Positions 10,436-20,540 of a stretch of 51,002 nt of DNA are shown in pieces. The notes below the pieces were generated by a model. The model was not told the DNA's origin. It saw only the letters and a list, made by a program, of their open reading frames with translations, and did not search any database. Origin of the DNA: Roseovarius sp. (lineage in GTDB: Bacteria > Pseudomonadota > Alphaproteobacteria > Rhodobacterales > Rhodobacteraceae); the NCBI GenBank assembly GCA_026709325.1, contig JAPOTF010000169.1, positions 1 through 51,002 on the forward strand, given 5' to 3'. The number at the start of each line of letters is the position of its first letter. The first letter of the stretch is position 1. A program made the position numbers and the translations under genes.

Positions 10436-10717
10436 AACTGGCAAGGGCGAAAAGCATAAGGGGAGAAAGTCGGACAAAGGCGTTGTCGTCAGCTTTTACA
10501 GAACGGCGCGCGACATTGCCGTGCCGCCCGCCATCCATTCAAAAACACTCGAGAGCTTGACCCGAAAGTCGGCAATTCACACTTAAAGTCCATATTTGCT
10601 TCAATTTTCTGCGAAGATTTTTTAAAAATTTATAGCGGGAGCCCCCACGAGATGTTCCACGGGAGTTAAAGTCTTGAAAAAATAATATAGTTACATAAAT
10701 GGCTTATGATTCAAGCT
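10436..10717. other. Intergenic region between lolA and the transglycosylase gene
   Basis: About 280 bases between two converging genes, becoming AT-rich from 10,580. In many alphaproteobacteria xthA follows lolA here, but I find no trace of it. No clear terminator hairpin with T-run was seen. Confidence 0.4.
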
Positions 10718-11305
10718 CTAAATCCGCCTGCAGTTTCCGATTTGAGTTTTGTATGTTGCCGAACGCGCAGCGACGTCTTTGGCAACCTGAACCAGCCAGC
10801 CTTTGGATCTGTATGAACGTTTTTTATATCCGGCTCGACCCTCATGATAGGCAAGATACTGATTGCGGGCGTCGTTTAGCGGGATTCCAAGCTGCCTGTG
10901 CGATTTGTACATGTACCAGCCAATGAAATCGGCTGAGTCGCGGATGTTGGTTCTACTTGCGAAACGCCGCTTTCTTTCCTTGCGATATTCATCCCAGGTG
11001 CCGTCAAGCGCCTGTGAATAGCCATAAGCTGTACTTGGCCTGCCCAGAGGGATGATTCCAAATGCCCAGCGTATTGGCGGGCGGGCGTTGCCCTTGAACT
11101 TGCTTTCCTGGTAGATTGTGGCCATTTGGACATGCACCGGAACACCCCATTTTCTCTCGGCTGCTCTAAAAGCCCGCTTAAAATCCGATCTTTGTTGCAG
11201 GATTGTGCACGCATTGGTGATTTCTCTGGGGGACAGTTGCGAATGTCCACATCCAGACAGCAAAGCAATGATAACTAATGCCGGAATGATTCTGCTCATC
11301 ATCAT
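10718..11305 (-). CDS. Lipoprotein with lytic transglycosylase (SLT) fold
   Basis: Predicted envelope lipoprotein of 195 residues. The N-terminus is a short signal peptide ending in the lipobox LLSGC, with Cys19 as the lipidation site. The rest resembles the lysozyme-like SLT family that cleaves the peptidoglycan glycan strand. The IYQESKF segment near residue 65 supplies the likely catalytic glutamate, followed by AYGYSQALDGTW and a C-terminal YLAYHEGRAGY, both typical of this group. Start: MMMSR, with the third Met also possible. It stands alone, converging with lolA. Confidence 0.82.
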   Translation of the reverse strand: MMMSRIIPALVIIALLSGCGHSQLSPREITNACTILQQRSDFKRAFRAAERKWGVPVHVQMATIYQESKFKGNARPPIRWAFGIIPLGRPSTAYGYSQALDGTWDEYRKERKRRFASRTNIRDSADFIGWYMYKSHRQLGIPLNDARNQYLAYHEGRAGYKKRSYRSKGWLVQVAKDVAARSATYKTQIGNCRRI

Positions 11306-11544
11306 TATGCCTCATATATTTTTGGACATTCTATACCATTTCCCTGATGCAATCCACCTATGATTTTACCACGCTCGGAATTTCAATGTCTGGGAAAGAT
11401 TCATGCTCAATTAGGACCATTCGCTTTGAGTCGGAATCTTTCCAGGTTTGGTCAGCGCGTAAAGTAATGTGGTTCCGAGTCGCAAACAGGCAGGTTGTCC
11501 GTCTTCAGTCGACGGATGCCTTATATTGCAATGCTGCCCATAAC

Positions 11545-11982
11545 CACCCCACCATGGACCCAATAGTTTGCGTGCTCCGGCAAACGCGGCAAAGCCGCAC
11601 TGTATTGGATTGGATATTGATGCGGATTTCTTCCGCCAAATATTCCTGTTTTTGCTTGGCAGGTGCATCCATCGGTTTGCCAACTCTTTGCTTTGTAAAA
11701 TCTTAAGCGCATTGTAAGTGCCAACGAGACGGGAAATACGGTAAAGCTGTTTGTCCGGGTCCGGCAACTTGTCACCCCCTTTCTTTTTAGCCGGGAAGTT
11801 CTTATCGAGATATCCACGTGCAAAAGACGTGCATCTTTGTCGCGAATTTTCCGGAGAGTCATAATATTGAAGAAGGTACTCAAAGCATCGGAACTGAACC
11901 GCCCGAGTTCATTTCGTTCAGATAGGTTTGTCAGGGATGATGCCATGCGGCCCATTGCGGGATATGTCTGATTCTTTGGCAT
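11545..11982 (-). pseudogene. Decayed DUF2384 (MbcA/ParS/Xre-type) antitoxin
   Basis: No single frame is open, but successive pieces read as one antitoxin. The N-terminal helical part (RFSSDALSTFFNI) is in one frame. LYRISRLVGTYNALKIL and SKELANRWMHLP follow in a second frame. FGGRNPHQY returns to the first, and GARKLLGPWWGG ends in the second. This is the order of the toxin-binding domain of Xre-family antitoxins that pair with RES-domain toxins, including the FGG motif and the terminal RGG-like end. At least three frame changes are needed, so the gene is dead or the sequence has errors. The toxin would be expected just downstream (11,306-11,540 on this strand), and I cannot recognise it there. 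Confidence 0.7.
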
Positions 11983-12294
11983 TTCATTGCCAACTTCAAT
12001 ATTCAGGCCTGACAGTTTTTGAAGTGGCAATTCCCGCTGGCCATTGTTTTTTATAAGCGATACCTTCTTCCATGCGAAAACCGCTATTAAATGATTTTTT
12101 GCGCATCAACCTAAAAGCTCTCTGCAAAATCAGATAGGAAGTTCGTGAAAAATTTTTTAAAAATCCTCATATATCATTGAATTATTTATCATAAATAAGT
12201 TTATCGGGATTTCCGCACATGTCGTGGATTTTATTTCCCGGATTGGACAAAACGGACTTGAATGACTAGATTGGCGTCATTATGGAAATATCTC
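11983..12294. other. Intergenic region upstream of hspQ
   Basis: About 300 bases, AT-rich in its right half (12,090-12,240). It should contain the promoters of hspQ and, originally, of the decayed antitoxin. I see no clear sigma-32 or sigma-70 pair that I would call. Confidence 0.35.
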
Positions 12295-12621
12295 ATGCTC
12301 AAGACACATGCAAAATATCACTTGGGACAAATAGTTAGACACCGGAAGTTTCCATTCCGTGGCGTCATATTTGATGTGGATCCGGAGTTCATGAATACCG
12401 AAGAATGGTATAATGCAATTCCGGAGGATGTGCGTCCATCGAAAGAGCAGCCATATTATCACCTGCTTGCCGAAAACGAGGTGAGTTACTATGTGGCCTA
12501 CGTAAGCGAACAAAATCTGGTAATAGATGATTCTGGTGAACCCGTCGGACATCCGGACATCCCCGATTTGTTTGGCCCTTTTGATGGTGGAACATACCCT
12601 CTGCATTTCCACATGAATTAA
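12295..12621 (+). CDS. hspQ: Heat shock protein HspQ (YccV family)
   Basis: Small hemimethylated-DNA-binding/YccV-like fold protein of 108 residues from the ATG at 12295; an in-frame ATG at 12262 would add 11 residues. In enterobacteria HspQ is an adaptor and specificity enhancer for Lon and is heat-induced. The family signatures are clear: KYHLGQIVRHRKFPFRGVIFDVDPEF near the start, then QPYYHLLAE and the YVSEQNL segment ending with FHMN. No neighbour is functionally linked. Confidence 0.93.
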   Translation: MLKTHAKYHLGQIVRHRKFPFRGVIFDVDPEFMNTEEWYNAIPEDVRPSKEQPYYHLLAENEVSYYVAYVSEQNLVIDDSGEPVGHPDIPDLFGPFDGGTYPLHFHMN

Positions 12622-12791
12622 AAGCCCGAAATTCATATGGGTGGCGCATGCGGAATGTGTATCTCATGCCGGCAAATAAACCATTCATTCATGAATTGAT
12701 TAAACCGATTATGGACGATTGAATGGGTATGAATGCAGCCAATGCCCAACTTTAAACCCATTTTTTATAAAGACATTTTTTCCGATTGCAC
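12622..12791. other. Convergent intergenic region
   Basis: Spacer between hspQ and the gamma-glutamyltransferase-like gene. The last 40 bases are AT-rich. No gene or clear terminator was seen. Confidence 0.3.
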
Positions 12792-14369
12792 TTAATAGCC
12801 AAGTGCGCAGCCATCCTTTCTGGGATCGCTTGCCCCCTCAAGAACTCCATCAGGGCGCATGTGGATGACTTGCGCTCCACCAATCGGCTCGTCGGGAATG
12901 CCGACATTGTGGCCTAGGTCCGCGAGCTCCTGTCTAACCGTGTCCGAATAGCCTCTTTCCACCTTCATCTGCCCTGTGTCGGAAAATGACCGCGGGGCGT
13001 CTATTGCCGATTGCGGATCCATGCCAAAGTCGCGCAGATTGGAAACAAGACGGGCATGCCCGTTGGGCTGATACGCGCCGCCCATCACGCCAAAGGACAT
13101 CACGGGTATTCCCTTGTCGCACAGCATCGCCGGTATGATGGTGTGCATTGGCCTTTTTCCGCCATTCAGTTCATTTGGATGGGATTCCTCCAGACAGAAG
13201 CCCGCGCCGCGATTATGGAGCAGAATTCCAAATTTTTTCGATGCAATGCCCGATCCAAAACCATGATAGATTGAATATATAAGTGAAACGGCCATGCGAT
13301 CTCTGTCGACCACGGTTATGTAGATCGTATCCCTATGTATGGCTTCGGCCAGTGGAACCGTTTCCGGCATGGCTGTTCCAGTGTCGATAAGGTTTGCGAG
13401 CTTTTTCGCCGTTTCCCGGGAAAGCATAAACTCAAGACGGGCTGTGTGGTTTGGATCGGCAATTATGCGGTTGCGCGCATCATATGCGAGTTTGGCGGCT
13501 TCGGCCTCAATGTGCGCTCGCTGGCTGCCAAGCGGATCCATGTTGGCGATGTCAAAATGCGACAGAATGTTCAACATCAGTATTGCCGTTGCGCCCTGTC
13601 CGTTGGGAGGATGCTCAACAAGTTCGATATCCTGATAGCGTCCTCTGATTGGCGCTGTTTCTTCGCACGCAGCCGCCGCAAAATCCCCGGTGGTATGCGA
13701 ACCCCCGAGTTTGTTTAATGTGGCAACCATGTCTTCCGCAATTTCACCTTCATAGAATGCGGTCCGCCCGTTTGCCGCGATGCGTCGAAGTACCTCGGCC
13801 TGAGCGGGAGCTCTGAATATTTCTCCAGTTTTAAACGGTTTCCCGTCGTTCATAAAGAAATCGCGGCCATGTCCCGAAAGTGTTTCTCCGGCCCGCTTCC
13901 AGTCATGTGCCACTCGAGGGGAGACTGGCACGCCGTCCTCGGCATGGCGGATGGCTGGAGCCAGCAATGCATCCAGTCCCAGTTTTCCATGCTCTTCGGA
14001 CATGCGGCAGAAGGCATCTATTGCTCCTGGGATTGTTACGGCATCCGGTGAATAAACCGGCACGGTTGCATGTCCTCGGTCTCTAAGATCCCCTGCCGAG
14101 GCTTTCGCGGGTGCGCGACCGGAACCGTTCAGGGCATGAATGGTGCTGCCGCCCGGCTTTGTGAACAGCGCAAAGCAATCACCGCCAATGCCGGTCATTT
14201 GCGGTTCGCAAATGCCAAGAAGAACCGCACCTGCGACGGCCGCATCCATGGCGTTTCCACCTCTCGCAAGTATATCGATTGCAGTTTGCGTTGCAAGCGG
14301 ATGCGATGTGGCGCACATTCCATTCAGTGCCAGAACCGTGGAGCGGCCAGGCATTTGATAATCCCTCAT
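12792..14369 (-). CDS. Gamma-glutamyltransferase family protein
   Basis: N-terminal-nucleophile hydrolase of about 525 residues. The family self-cleaves before a threonine and transfers or hydrolyses gamma-glutamyl or related acyl groups. The nucleophile region is DTIYITVVDRD, with the threonine near residue 348; the segments GGNAMDAAVA and MTGIGGDCFA near the N-terminus and the late GVMGGAYQPNGH are typical. The GVMGG...QPNGH form is found in the broader GGT-like group, which includes cephalosporin acylase-like and uncharacterised members, so glutathione as substrate is not certain. No secretion signal is visible, so the cytoplasm is likely. An upstream in-frame ATG at 14495 is less likely than the ATG at 14369, which has an AAGG site. 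Confidence 0.87.
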   Translation of the reverse strand: MRDYQMPGRSTVLALNGMCATSHPLATQTAIDILARGGNAMDAAVAGAVLLGICEPQMTGIGGDCFALFTKPGGSTIHALNGSGRAPAKASAGDLRDRGHATVPVYSPDAVTIPGAIDAFCRMSEEHGKLGLDALLAPAIRHAEDGVPVSPRVAHDWKRAGETLSGHGRDFFMNDGKPFKTGEIFRAPAQAEVLRRIAANGRTAFYEGEIAEDMVATLNKLGGSHTTGDFAAAACEETAPIRGRYQDIELVEHPPNGQGATAILMLNILSHFDIANMDPLGSQRAHIEAEAAKLAYDARNRIIADPNHTARLEFMLSRETAKKLANLIDTGTAMPETVPLAEAIHRDTIYITVVDRDRMAVSLIYSIYHGFGSGIASKKFGILLHNRGAGFCLEESHPNELNGGKRPMHTIIPAMLCDKGIPVMSFGVMGGAYQPNGHARLVSNLRDFGMDPQSAIDAPRSFSDTGQMKVERGYSDTVRQELADLGHNVGIPDEPIGGAQVIHMRPDGVLEGASDPRKDGCALGY

Positions 14370-15280
14370 GGCTGTAACCTTGTCATTCTCAAGTTGATTG
14401 CCAGACAACAATAACGCATTAAATCGCAATTGCCAGTATCTTGATGACCTGTCGTCGGCAGTCGGGTCAATTTCCCGAAACTTCTCTTGGGACAAGCCGT
14501 TTATCGTGCAATTGAGCTTGGTGGGGTGGCTGCTTGACAGGTCAGCTTAGGGAAAATGCGGCCTGATTTTAAGGATGACATCTCCCGGTTGCGTTTATTT
14601 GCTGACATTTCAAAGATTTGCCGTAAAATTTTTCCTTTTGTTCAACGTCGTTCATGGAATTTTTGAAAACCGATATTTAAACGATCAACATGGCTGAAGA
14701 TGATACTCGATATCCATTTTACAGATAGACTGATTATGGAGAGGAAACGCTGCGGACTTCGAAAATAAATTTCCATTGCCGGTACTTCGCGCGCACGTCA
14801 GAGCAAAGGTGGTTTTTGATGGCGCGGCCGGCAATCCTGCGTCTTTTGATAATAAAGCATTTGCGAAGCTTGTGCTGGAAGGGGGGTGGTGCGGGTCAAT
14901 TATTTGATGCATTTGGTTGCCACCGAACCGGGTTTTGATTTGCGGGTTGAAATGGCCAAAGAACACGTGAAAGCTTTTATATGCGGATGGTTGCGAAACA
15001 GTGTTTCACTACCGTTTAAATGACTGTTTTCCTATGGATTATCAGGTCTGAGGTTTGTCGTTTCGCCTTTGCCGCGCGCGCAGTTGCCATTTCAGCAATT
15101 TAACGGCAAACGCATGTTGATTTCCACTCTGTTTAATCCAGCGGTTTCAATGTCATTTGAAAAGAAACGCGTTTTCTATTTTTCGGTTTATTTTGGTGAC
15201 ATTTAATGTAGTAAGGGGCATTGATGGATTCATGGAATTATCGCCTTGTGTCGATAACGTGTTTCATTGGAGAACGGGAA
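14370..15280. other. Long gene-poor stretch with a possible decayed reading frame
   Basis: About 900 bases with no credible intact gene. On the + strand 14,755-14,900 reads as plausible protein (ADFENKFPLPVLRAHVRAK, then VVFDGAAGNPASFDNKAF) and stops with TGA. A short ATG frame from about 14,908 (VATEPGFDLRVEMAKEH) continues in another phase and ends near 15,021. The joined text looks like a broken gene, but I do not recognise its family. The final 130 bases are AT-rich and are likely to hold the promoter of the thiolase gene. Confidence 0.35.
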
Positions 15281-16453
15281 ATGAAAGAGGTAGTTGTTTC
15301 GGGTGCCGCCAGAACCGCGATGGGCGGATTTCAGGGTAAATTCAGCGACGTGGAGGCCGCTGTTCTCGGAGGTGCCGCAATACGGGCCGCTCTTCAGGAT
15401 GCGGGAACCGATACCGCCGAGGAAGTGCTGATGGGATGCGTGCTGCCGGCGGGACAGGGCCAGGCCCCCGCAAGGCAGGCGGGTTTTCATGGAGGGCTCG
15501 GCGAGGGAGTGCCCGCCACAACCATCAACAAGATGTGCGGATCAGGCATGAAAACAGCCATGATGGCCTATGACAGGATTGCTCTTGGTCATGCGGGAAC
15601 AATGATTGCGGGCGGAATGGAAAACATGTCAAACGCGCCGTATGTGCTCCCCAAAATGCGCGATGGGGCCCGAATGGGACATTCCGAGGTCAAGGATCAC
15701 ATGTTCCTGGATGGTCTCGAAGACGCTTATGAAAAGGGACGGCTTATGGGAACTTTTGCGGAAGACTGCGCTTCCAGATATCAGTTTTCCAGAGAAGAAC
15801 AGGATGACTATGCGATTGAATCTCTCCAAAGAGCACTCAGGGCGCAACGGGATGGCTGCTTTGATAACGAGATAACGCAGGTTGTTGCAGGCAGGCGCAA
15901 GGGCGATTCGGTTGTGGACAGAGATGAGCAACCCGGTCTGGCGCGGCAGGAAAAAATTCCCCACCTCAAACCCGCATTCCGAAAAGATGGCACGGTGACT
16001 CCCGCCAATGCCTCCTCGATTTCCGACGGGGCCGCCGCCCTGGTTCTTTCTTCAAGGGAAACCGCCTCCAGGAACGGTCTTGGAATGCGCGCGCGAATTG
16101 TCGGGCACGCAAGTCACGCCCATGCTCCAGCATGGTTTTCCACGGCGCCTGTGCATGCGGCAGGCAAACTGCTTGACATGGTTGGCTGGTCAGTCGGGGA
16201 TGTGGATCTTTGGGAGGTAAACGAGGCCTTTGCGGTTGTGCCCATGGCGTTCATGAGAGAGCTGGGGCTTCCCGGGGAAAGGGTGAATGTCAACGGCGGC
16301 GCATGCGCTCTTGGTCATCCCATTGGAGCAAGTGGAGCCAGAATAATGGTTACATTGCTCAATGCGCTTGAGAAGCGTGATTTGAAGCGTGGAGTTGCCG
16401 CCATATGCATAGGCGGCGGAGAGGGAACGGCAATTGCAGTTGAACGACTGTGA
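15281..16453 (+). CDS. Acetyl-CoA acetyltransferase (thiolase)
   Basis: Thiolase of 390 residues catalysing the reversible condensation of two acetyl-CoA or the cleavage of 3-ketoacyl-CoA. The acylated cysteine is Cys86 in NKMCGSGMK; His346 in [10 protein letters not shown] and Cys376 in CIGGGEG complete the active site. The ATG at 15281 is preceded by GGAGAACGGG; an earlier ATG at 15221 would add residues unlike any thiolase. The sequence leans to the biosynthetic PhaA type, but no phaB or phaC gene is nearby, so the pathway (polyhydroxybutyrate, ketone or amino-acid breakdown) is open. Confidence 0.93.
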   Translation: MKEVVVSGAARTAMGGFQGKFSDVEAAVLGGAAIRAALQDAGTDTAEEVLMGCVLPAGQGQAPARQAGFHGGLGEGVPATTINKMCGSGMKTAMMAYDRIALGHAGTMIAGGMENMSNAPYVLPKMRDGARMGHSEVKDHMFLDGLEDAYEKGRLMGTFAEDCASRYQFSREEQDDYAIESLQRALRAQRDGCFDNEITQVVAGRRKGDSVVDRDEQPGLARQEKIPHLKPAFRKDGTVTPANASSISDGAAALVLSSRETASRNGLGMRARIVGHASHAHAPAWFSTAPVHAAGKLLDMVGWSVGDVDLWEVNEAFAVVPMAFMRELGLPGERVNVNGGACALGHPIGASGARIMVTLLNALEKRDLKRGVAAICIGGGEGTAIAVERL

Positions 16454-16616
16454 ATCATGCCGCAACCGGACGCGACAACTAAATTGTGGCGTGCTTAAAT
16501 GCCGGTGACTTGCATGTGGACAAGTTTTCCTGAAATCCGCGTGATCATTCTTGCAAATCATGTAAACGAAAACCGAATGCCATTGCGGCAGTTAAATTTT
16601 GACACGGGGTTATCGA

Positions 16617-19061
16617 ATGGCTGATCTTCCCACATCGGCGCGGGTGGTTATCATAGGGGGAGGGATTGTCGGTTGCTCGTCTTTGTATCACCTTGCCAAA
16701 AAGGGCTGGACCGATTGCGTTCTGCTGGAGAAAAACGAACTGACCGCCGGGTCGACCTGGCACGCTGCAGGAAATGTGCCGACATTTTCGACAAGCTGGT
16801 CGATCATGAACATGCAGCGCTATTCAACCGAACTTTACGCCAGATTGGGCGGTGAAGTTGAATATCCCATGAACTATCACCAGACGGGATCGATCCGGCT
16901 GGCGCACTCCAAAGAGCGGATGCAGGAGTTTGAGCGCGCAAAGGGCATGGGTCGATATCAGGGCATGGATATTCGGATTCTGTCTCCAGAGGAGACAAGG
17001 GAACGTTATCCGTTTTTGGAACTGCATGATCTTGCGGGATCTCTTTACGACCCGCATGACGGAGATATAGACCCCGCGCAAGTCACTCAGGCCCTGGCAA
17101 AAGGGGCGCGGGATATGGGTCAGAAGATTGTCCGCTTTTGCCCTGCCGAGGGTGTTGCGCGAAAAGGCGATGGATGGATTGTTCATACCGGTAATGGAGA
17201 TATCGAATGCGATATCGTTGTGAACGCCGCGGGATATTACGCCCAGAGAGTGGGTGAATGGTTTAAGCCCTACGGTGGAAGAACCGTTCCCATGATGGTT
17301 ATGAGCCACCAGTATCTTCTAACAGAGGAGTTGCCGGAACTCTCGGAATATACGCGGAATTCAGGTGGGAAGCTGCCGCTGTTGCGGGATGTGGACATTT
17401 CCTACTATCTGCGTCAGGAGAAAAACGGTTTTAATCTTGGACCTTATGAACCGCGCTGCAAGGCGCACTGGGCCGATGCGAACGATCCAATGCCTGATGA
17501 TTTCAGCTTCCAGCTCTGGCAGGAGGATCTGGAGCGGATTGAGGAAATTGTGACCGATGCAATGGAACGGGTGCCGCTGCTCGGCAGTGCGGGAATATCA
17601 AAGGCAATCAACGGTCCCATACCATATGCGCCAGATGGATTGCCGCTTATTGGCCCCATGCCGGGTGTTGAAAACGCATATGAAGCATGTGTGTTCACTT
17701 TTGGAGTCGCGCAGGGAGGAGGGGCCGGCAAGGTTCTGGCGGAATGGATAGTGGATGGATTGACAGAATGGGACATGTGGTCGGTAGATCCGCGGCGCTA
17801 CACCGATTACACTGATCATCAATACTGCGTTGATAAGGGCATGGAAGTTTACGGAAACGAGTATGCAATGCATTTTCCCCATTTCGAATGGCCCGGGGGC
17901 CGTGATCGGAAGCTTGGTCCAAACGACGGCAAAATTCGCGAGCTTGGCGGTGTTATGGGTGCCTACAATGGCTGGGAGCGGGCAAACTGGTTCGCAAGAC
18001 CGGGAGATGACGTGACGCTGGATGCCGCGCGCACCTGGGGGCGCTCCGGTCCATGGGAGCCGAGGATAAGAGCGGAGTGCGAAGCGGTAAGAGATGCGTG
18101 CGGCGTACTGGATCTACCCGGGTTTTCCCGTTTCAGGATAACCGGGCCGGGGGCGGACGAGTGGTTGCGTGGATTTGTCACCGGGAGCATGCCGAAGGTC
18201 GGAAAAATGAACCTTGTCTATGTGTCGGACAGGCGGGGGCGGATTCTAACGGAACTGTCATGCATTCGACTGGCTGAAAACGACTTTGTTCTGATCACGG
18301 CCGCGACGGCGCAGTGGCATGACGGTGAATTGATTAAAAATTCCGCTCCGGAAAATGTAAAGGTGACCGAAACCACAAACGAGCGCAGCGCGCTTCTCGT
18401 GGCGGGACCGAAGAGTCGCGATGTTCTGTCGGGGATAACCGACGCGGATCTTTCCATGGGATGGCTGACGCACCAGCATTGCAAGGCCGCGGGAAGACCG
18501 GCTTTTCTGATCAGAGTCAGCTTTACCGGAGAACTCGGCTGGGAGGTTCATGCCGAGAATGCCGATATGGGAGCAATCTACGAAAAGATTCTGGAAGCGG
18601 GCGCGGTTCCCTTTGGCATGTATGCGTTAAACTCGCTCCGGATCGAAAAAGGCTACAGGGCATGGAAGGGCGATCTTTCAACCGATTACACATTGCTCGA
18701 GGGGGGACTTGAGAGATTTGTCAAATTTGACAAGCCCCAGGATTTCACCGGCAGGACCGCATTGCTGTCTGAAAAGCAGCAAGGCAGAAAAAAAGCGTTC
18801 TGCATGCTTGTCATTGACGCCGGGGATGCGGACGCGCCCTATATGTCTACCATATGGCATAACGGTGAAATAGTTGGCGAAACAACATCTGGCGCATACG
18901 GATACAGGGTGGATGCATCGGTTGCGCTGGCCATGGTTCGAACCGATCTCGCGACGGAAGGCGCGACGCTTGAAGTTGAAATTTACGGTGAAAGGCGCAA
19001 GGCCGTGGTTCAGAAGGATCAGCCGTTGTGGGATCCGGAGAACACCAGACTTGGAGCCTAA
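16617..19061 (+). CDS. Dimethylglycine/sarcosine dehydrogenase-like flavoprotein
   Basis: Large oxidative demethylase of 814 residues in the DMGDH/SARDH family, removing N-methyl groups from dimethylglycine or sarcosine and passing the carbon to tetrahydrofolate. FAD binds GGGIVG (14-19), and the GSTWHAAG motif contains His49, the position of covalent FAD attachment in mitochondrial DMGDH. The DAO-type oxidoreductase domain runs to about 390. The FAO_M linker and the GcvT-like folate-binding domain follow from about 450 to the end, with GFSRFRITGPGADEWL and LRIEKGYRAWKGDL as family landmarks. The ATG at 16617 was chosen as the usual family start. The homocysteine methyltransferase gene follows 81 bases later. 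Confidence 0.9.
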   Translation: MADLPTSARVVIIGGGIVGCSSLYHLAKKGWTDCVLLEKNELTAGSTWHAAGNVPTFSTSWSIMNMQRYSTELYARLGGEVEYPMNYHQTGSIRLAHSKERMQEFERAKGMGRYQGMDIRILSPEETRERYPFLELHDLAGSLYDPHDGDIDPAQVTQALAKGARDMGQKIVRFCPAEGVARKGDGWIVHTGNGDIECDIVVNAAGYYAQRVGEWFKPYGGRTVPMMVMSHQYLLTEELPELSEYTRNSGGKLPLLRDVDISYYLRQEKNGFNLGPYEPRCKAHWADANDPMPDDFSFQLWQEDLERIEEIVTDAMERVPLLGSAGISKAINGPIPYAPDGLPLIGPMPGVENAYEACVFTFGVAQGGGAGKVLAEWIVDGLTEWDMWSVDPRRYTDYTDHQYCVDKGMEVYGNEYAMHFPHFEWPGGRDRKLGPNDGKIRELGGVMGAYNGWERANWFARPGDDVTLDAARTWGRSGPWEPRIRAECEAVRDACGVLDLPGFSRFRITGPGADEWLRGFVTGSMPKVGKMNLVYVSDRRGRILTELSCIRLAENDFVLITAATAQWHDGELIKNSAPENVKVTETTNERSALLVAGPKSRDVLSGITDADLSMGWLTHQHCKAAGRPAFLIRVSFTGELGWEVHAENADMGAIYEKILEAGAVPFGMYALNSLRIEKGYRAWKGDLSTDYTLLEGGLERFVKFDKPQDFTGRTALLSEKQQGRKKAFCMLVIDAGDADAPYMSTIWHNGEIVGETTSGAYGYRVDASVALAMVRTDLATEGATLEVEIYGERRKAVVQKDQPLWDPENTRLGA

Positions 19062-19142
19062 TGAGAATTTACCGACAGAAGGCCCATGAGCTGAAAATCT
19101 GGAGTGTTGCGACTCCGTTGAAATTGAAAGGTGGCAAGTCCA

Positions 19143-20042
19143 ATGGCCGATATTGTACTGCTTGACGGATCAATCGGTCAGGAACTGATAAAGCGTTCCG
19201 GAGATCGCGCGACACCGCTTTGGTCGACACAGGTGATGATCGATCATCCGGATATAGTCGAACGGGTTCATGCGGATTATTTTCGTGCCGGATCAACCAT
19301 TGCCACAACCAACACATATGCGGTGCTTCGAGATCGACTTGAGCGGGTTGGTTTGGAAGATCAGACCACCGCATTGACCGATGTGGCAGTCAATGCCGCC
19401 CGCAAGGCGCAGATAGCATGCGGATTTGGTAGAGTGGCGGGGTCTCTTGGACCGCTTATTGCTTCATATCGACCTGATATCTGCCCGCCTGCCGCCGAAG
19501 CTGCGGAACGATATGCGGAACCTGTCGATTTGATGAAAGACAGGGTTGACATTCTGCTTATAGAAACCATGTCTTCCGTCGACCAGGCGGACGGAGCGTT
19601 GCGCGCGGCAATCGGCAATGGCCTTCCAGTGTGGCTTTCGATGACCGTTGATGACGATGACGGTTCAAGGTTGCGCTCTGGCGAACCGTTAAGGGATATT
19701 GGAAAGCTTGTGGAATTGCGGCAACCGGATGCCGTTCTTGTCAATTGCTCACGACCGGAGTCAATGGCGGCCGCGTTGGAGACAATAAGTGGATTCGGCA
19801 AACCTTTTGGAGCGTATGCGAACGGTTTTACCAGAATTAGCGAAGGTTTCCTGGAGGATTTTCCCACAGTTGACGCATTGGAGCAGCGCATTGATCTCGG
19901 TCCTGCCGCCTATGCCAGATTTGCAATGGAATGGATTGAGAGAGGCGCAACGATAGTCGGAGGCTGTTGCGAGGTTGGACCGGATCATATTACGGAACTC
20001 GCCGCCAGATTGCGCGCTGAAGGGCACGGGATTGTTCGGTAA
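19143..20042 (+). CDS. Homocysteine S-methyltransferase family protein
   Basis: Zinc-dependent methyltransferase of 299 residues making methionine from homocysteine and a methyl donor. The three zinc cysteines are present: Cys202 in VNCSRPE and Cys275-Cys276 in VGGCCEVGP, as in BHMT and MmuM. Placed directly behind a dimethylglycine dehydrogenase-like gene, a betaine-homocysteine methyltransferase role is attractive: it would make dimethylglycine, the substrate of its neighbour. S-methylmethionine as donor cannot be excluded. ATG 19143 has an AAGGTGG site; a GTG at 19131 is also in frame. Confidence 0.87.
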   Translation: MADIVLLDGSIGQELIKRSGDRATPLWSTQVMIDHPDIVERVHADYFRAGSTIATTNTYAVLRDRLERVGLEDQTTALTDVAVNAARKAQIACGFGRVAGSLGPLIASYRPDICPPAAEAAERYAEPVDLMKDRVDILLIETMSSVDQADGALRAAIGNGLPVWLSMTVDDDDGSRLRSGEPLRDIGKLVELRQPDAVLVNCSRPESMAAALETISGFGKPFGAYANGFTRISEGFLEDFPTVDALEQRIDLGPAAYARFAMEWIERGATIVGGCCEVGPDHITELAARLRAEGHGIVR

Positions 20043-20540
20043 TTCCCGCTAATTTTTTTGTAGACTTTTGTCTGGCTTTGCAGAAATTTTTAGACTTATG
20101 TGGCAAAAAATCATTTAATATCAGTTTTTTCATCGAAGAAGGAATGGTTTAAAAAAACAAAAGCTGGCGGGAATTGCCGGTGATTATTTGAAACCGGTTG
20201 CCGAATTATGAAATCCGGCACTATAGTGAAGCTTGAGCCTTTTGGTTGTTATTCTGCATGCCTTGCGGGAACATTCAAAATCCGAACTGTTTCAAAGACG
20301 CTAAATGATCTGCAGCTGTTTGGATTTTGGTTCGGTATGGAGCATCGCTCCGGAAAATCCCGAATTACTTGACTGAAACACGGATTTCCTTAATGTTGCC
20401 AATCCTCAAGGCGGCACAATTGCCGTGCGAGTCCTGAATTCATAGGCAGATTTTCTTTAAAGGTATTGCATATGCCTGTTCTGAAACGCAAAATTCGGTT
20501 TCATCGCATTCCGCCAAATAACGATGGGCAAGATTAACTG
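20043..20540. other. 500-base region without a credible gene
   Basis: AT-rich at its left end (20,050-20,170). A + strand frame from an ATG near 20,209 runs about 53 codons to TGA near 20,371, and another short frame ends in TAG near 20,442. Neither matches anything I know. In many alphaproteobacteria proA and obgE precede nadD, but neither is found here. I see no clear promoter or terminator. Confidence 0.35.

Noticed and set aside
11347..11706. A 119-codon + strand gene
   Set aside because: It is antisense to the recognised DUF2384 antitoxin remains and has no protein-like features.
16454..16616. SAM or glycine riboswitch before the dehydrogenase gene
   Set aside because: I could not match the conserved cores of these riboswitches, and the region is short and poorly structured.
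20209..20370. Small gene of 53 codons before nadD
   Set aside because: No ribosome site, no known family and unconvincing composition; kept only as a note in the gap description.
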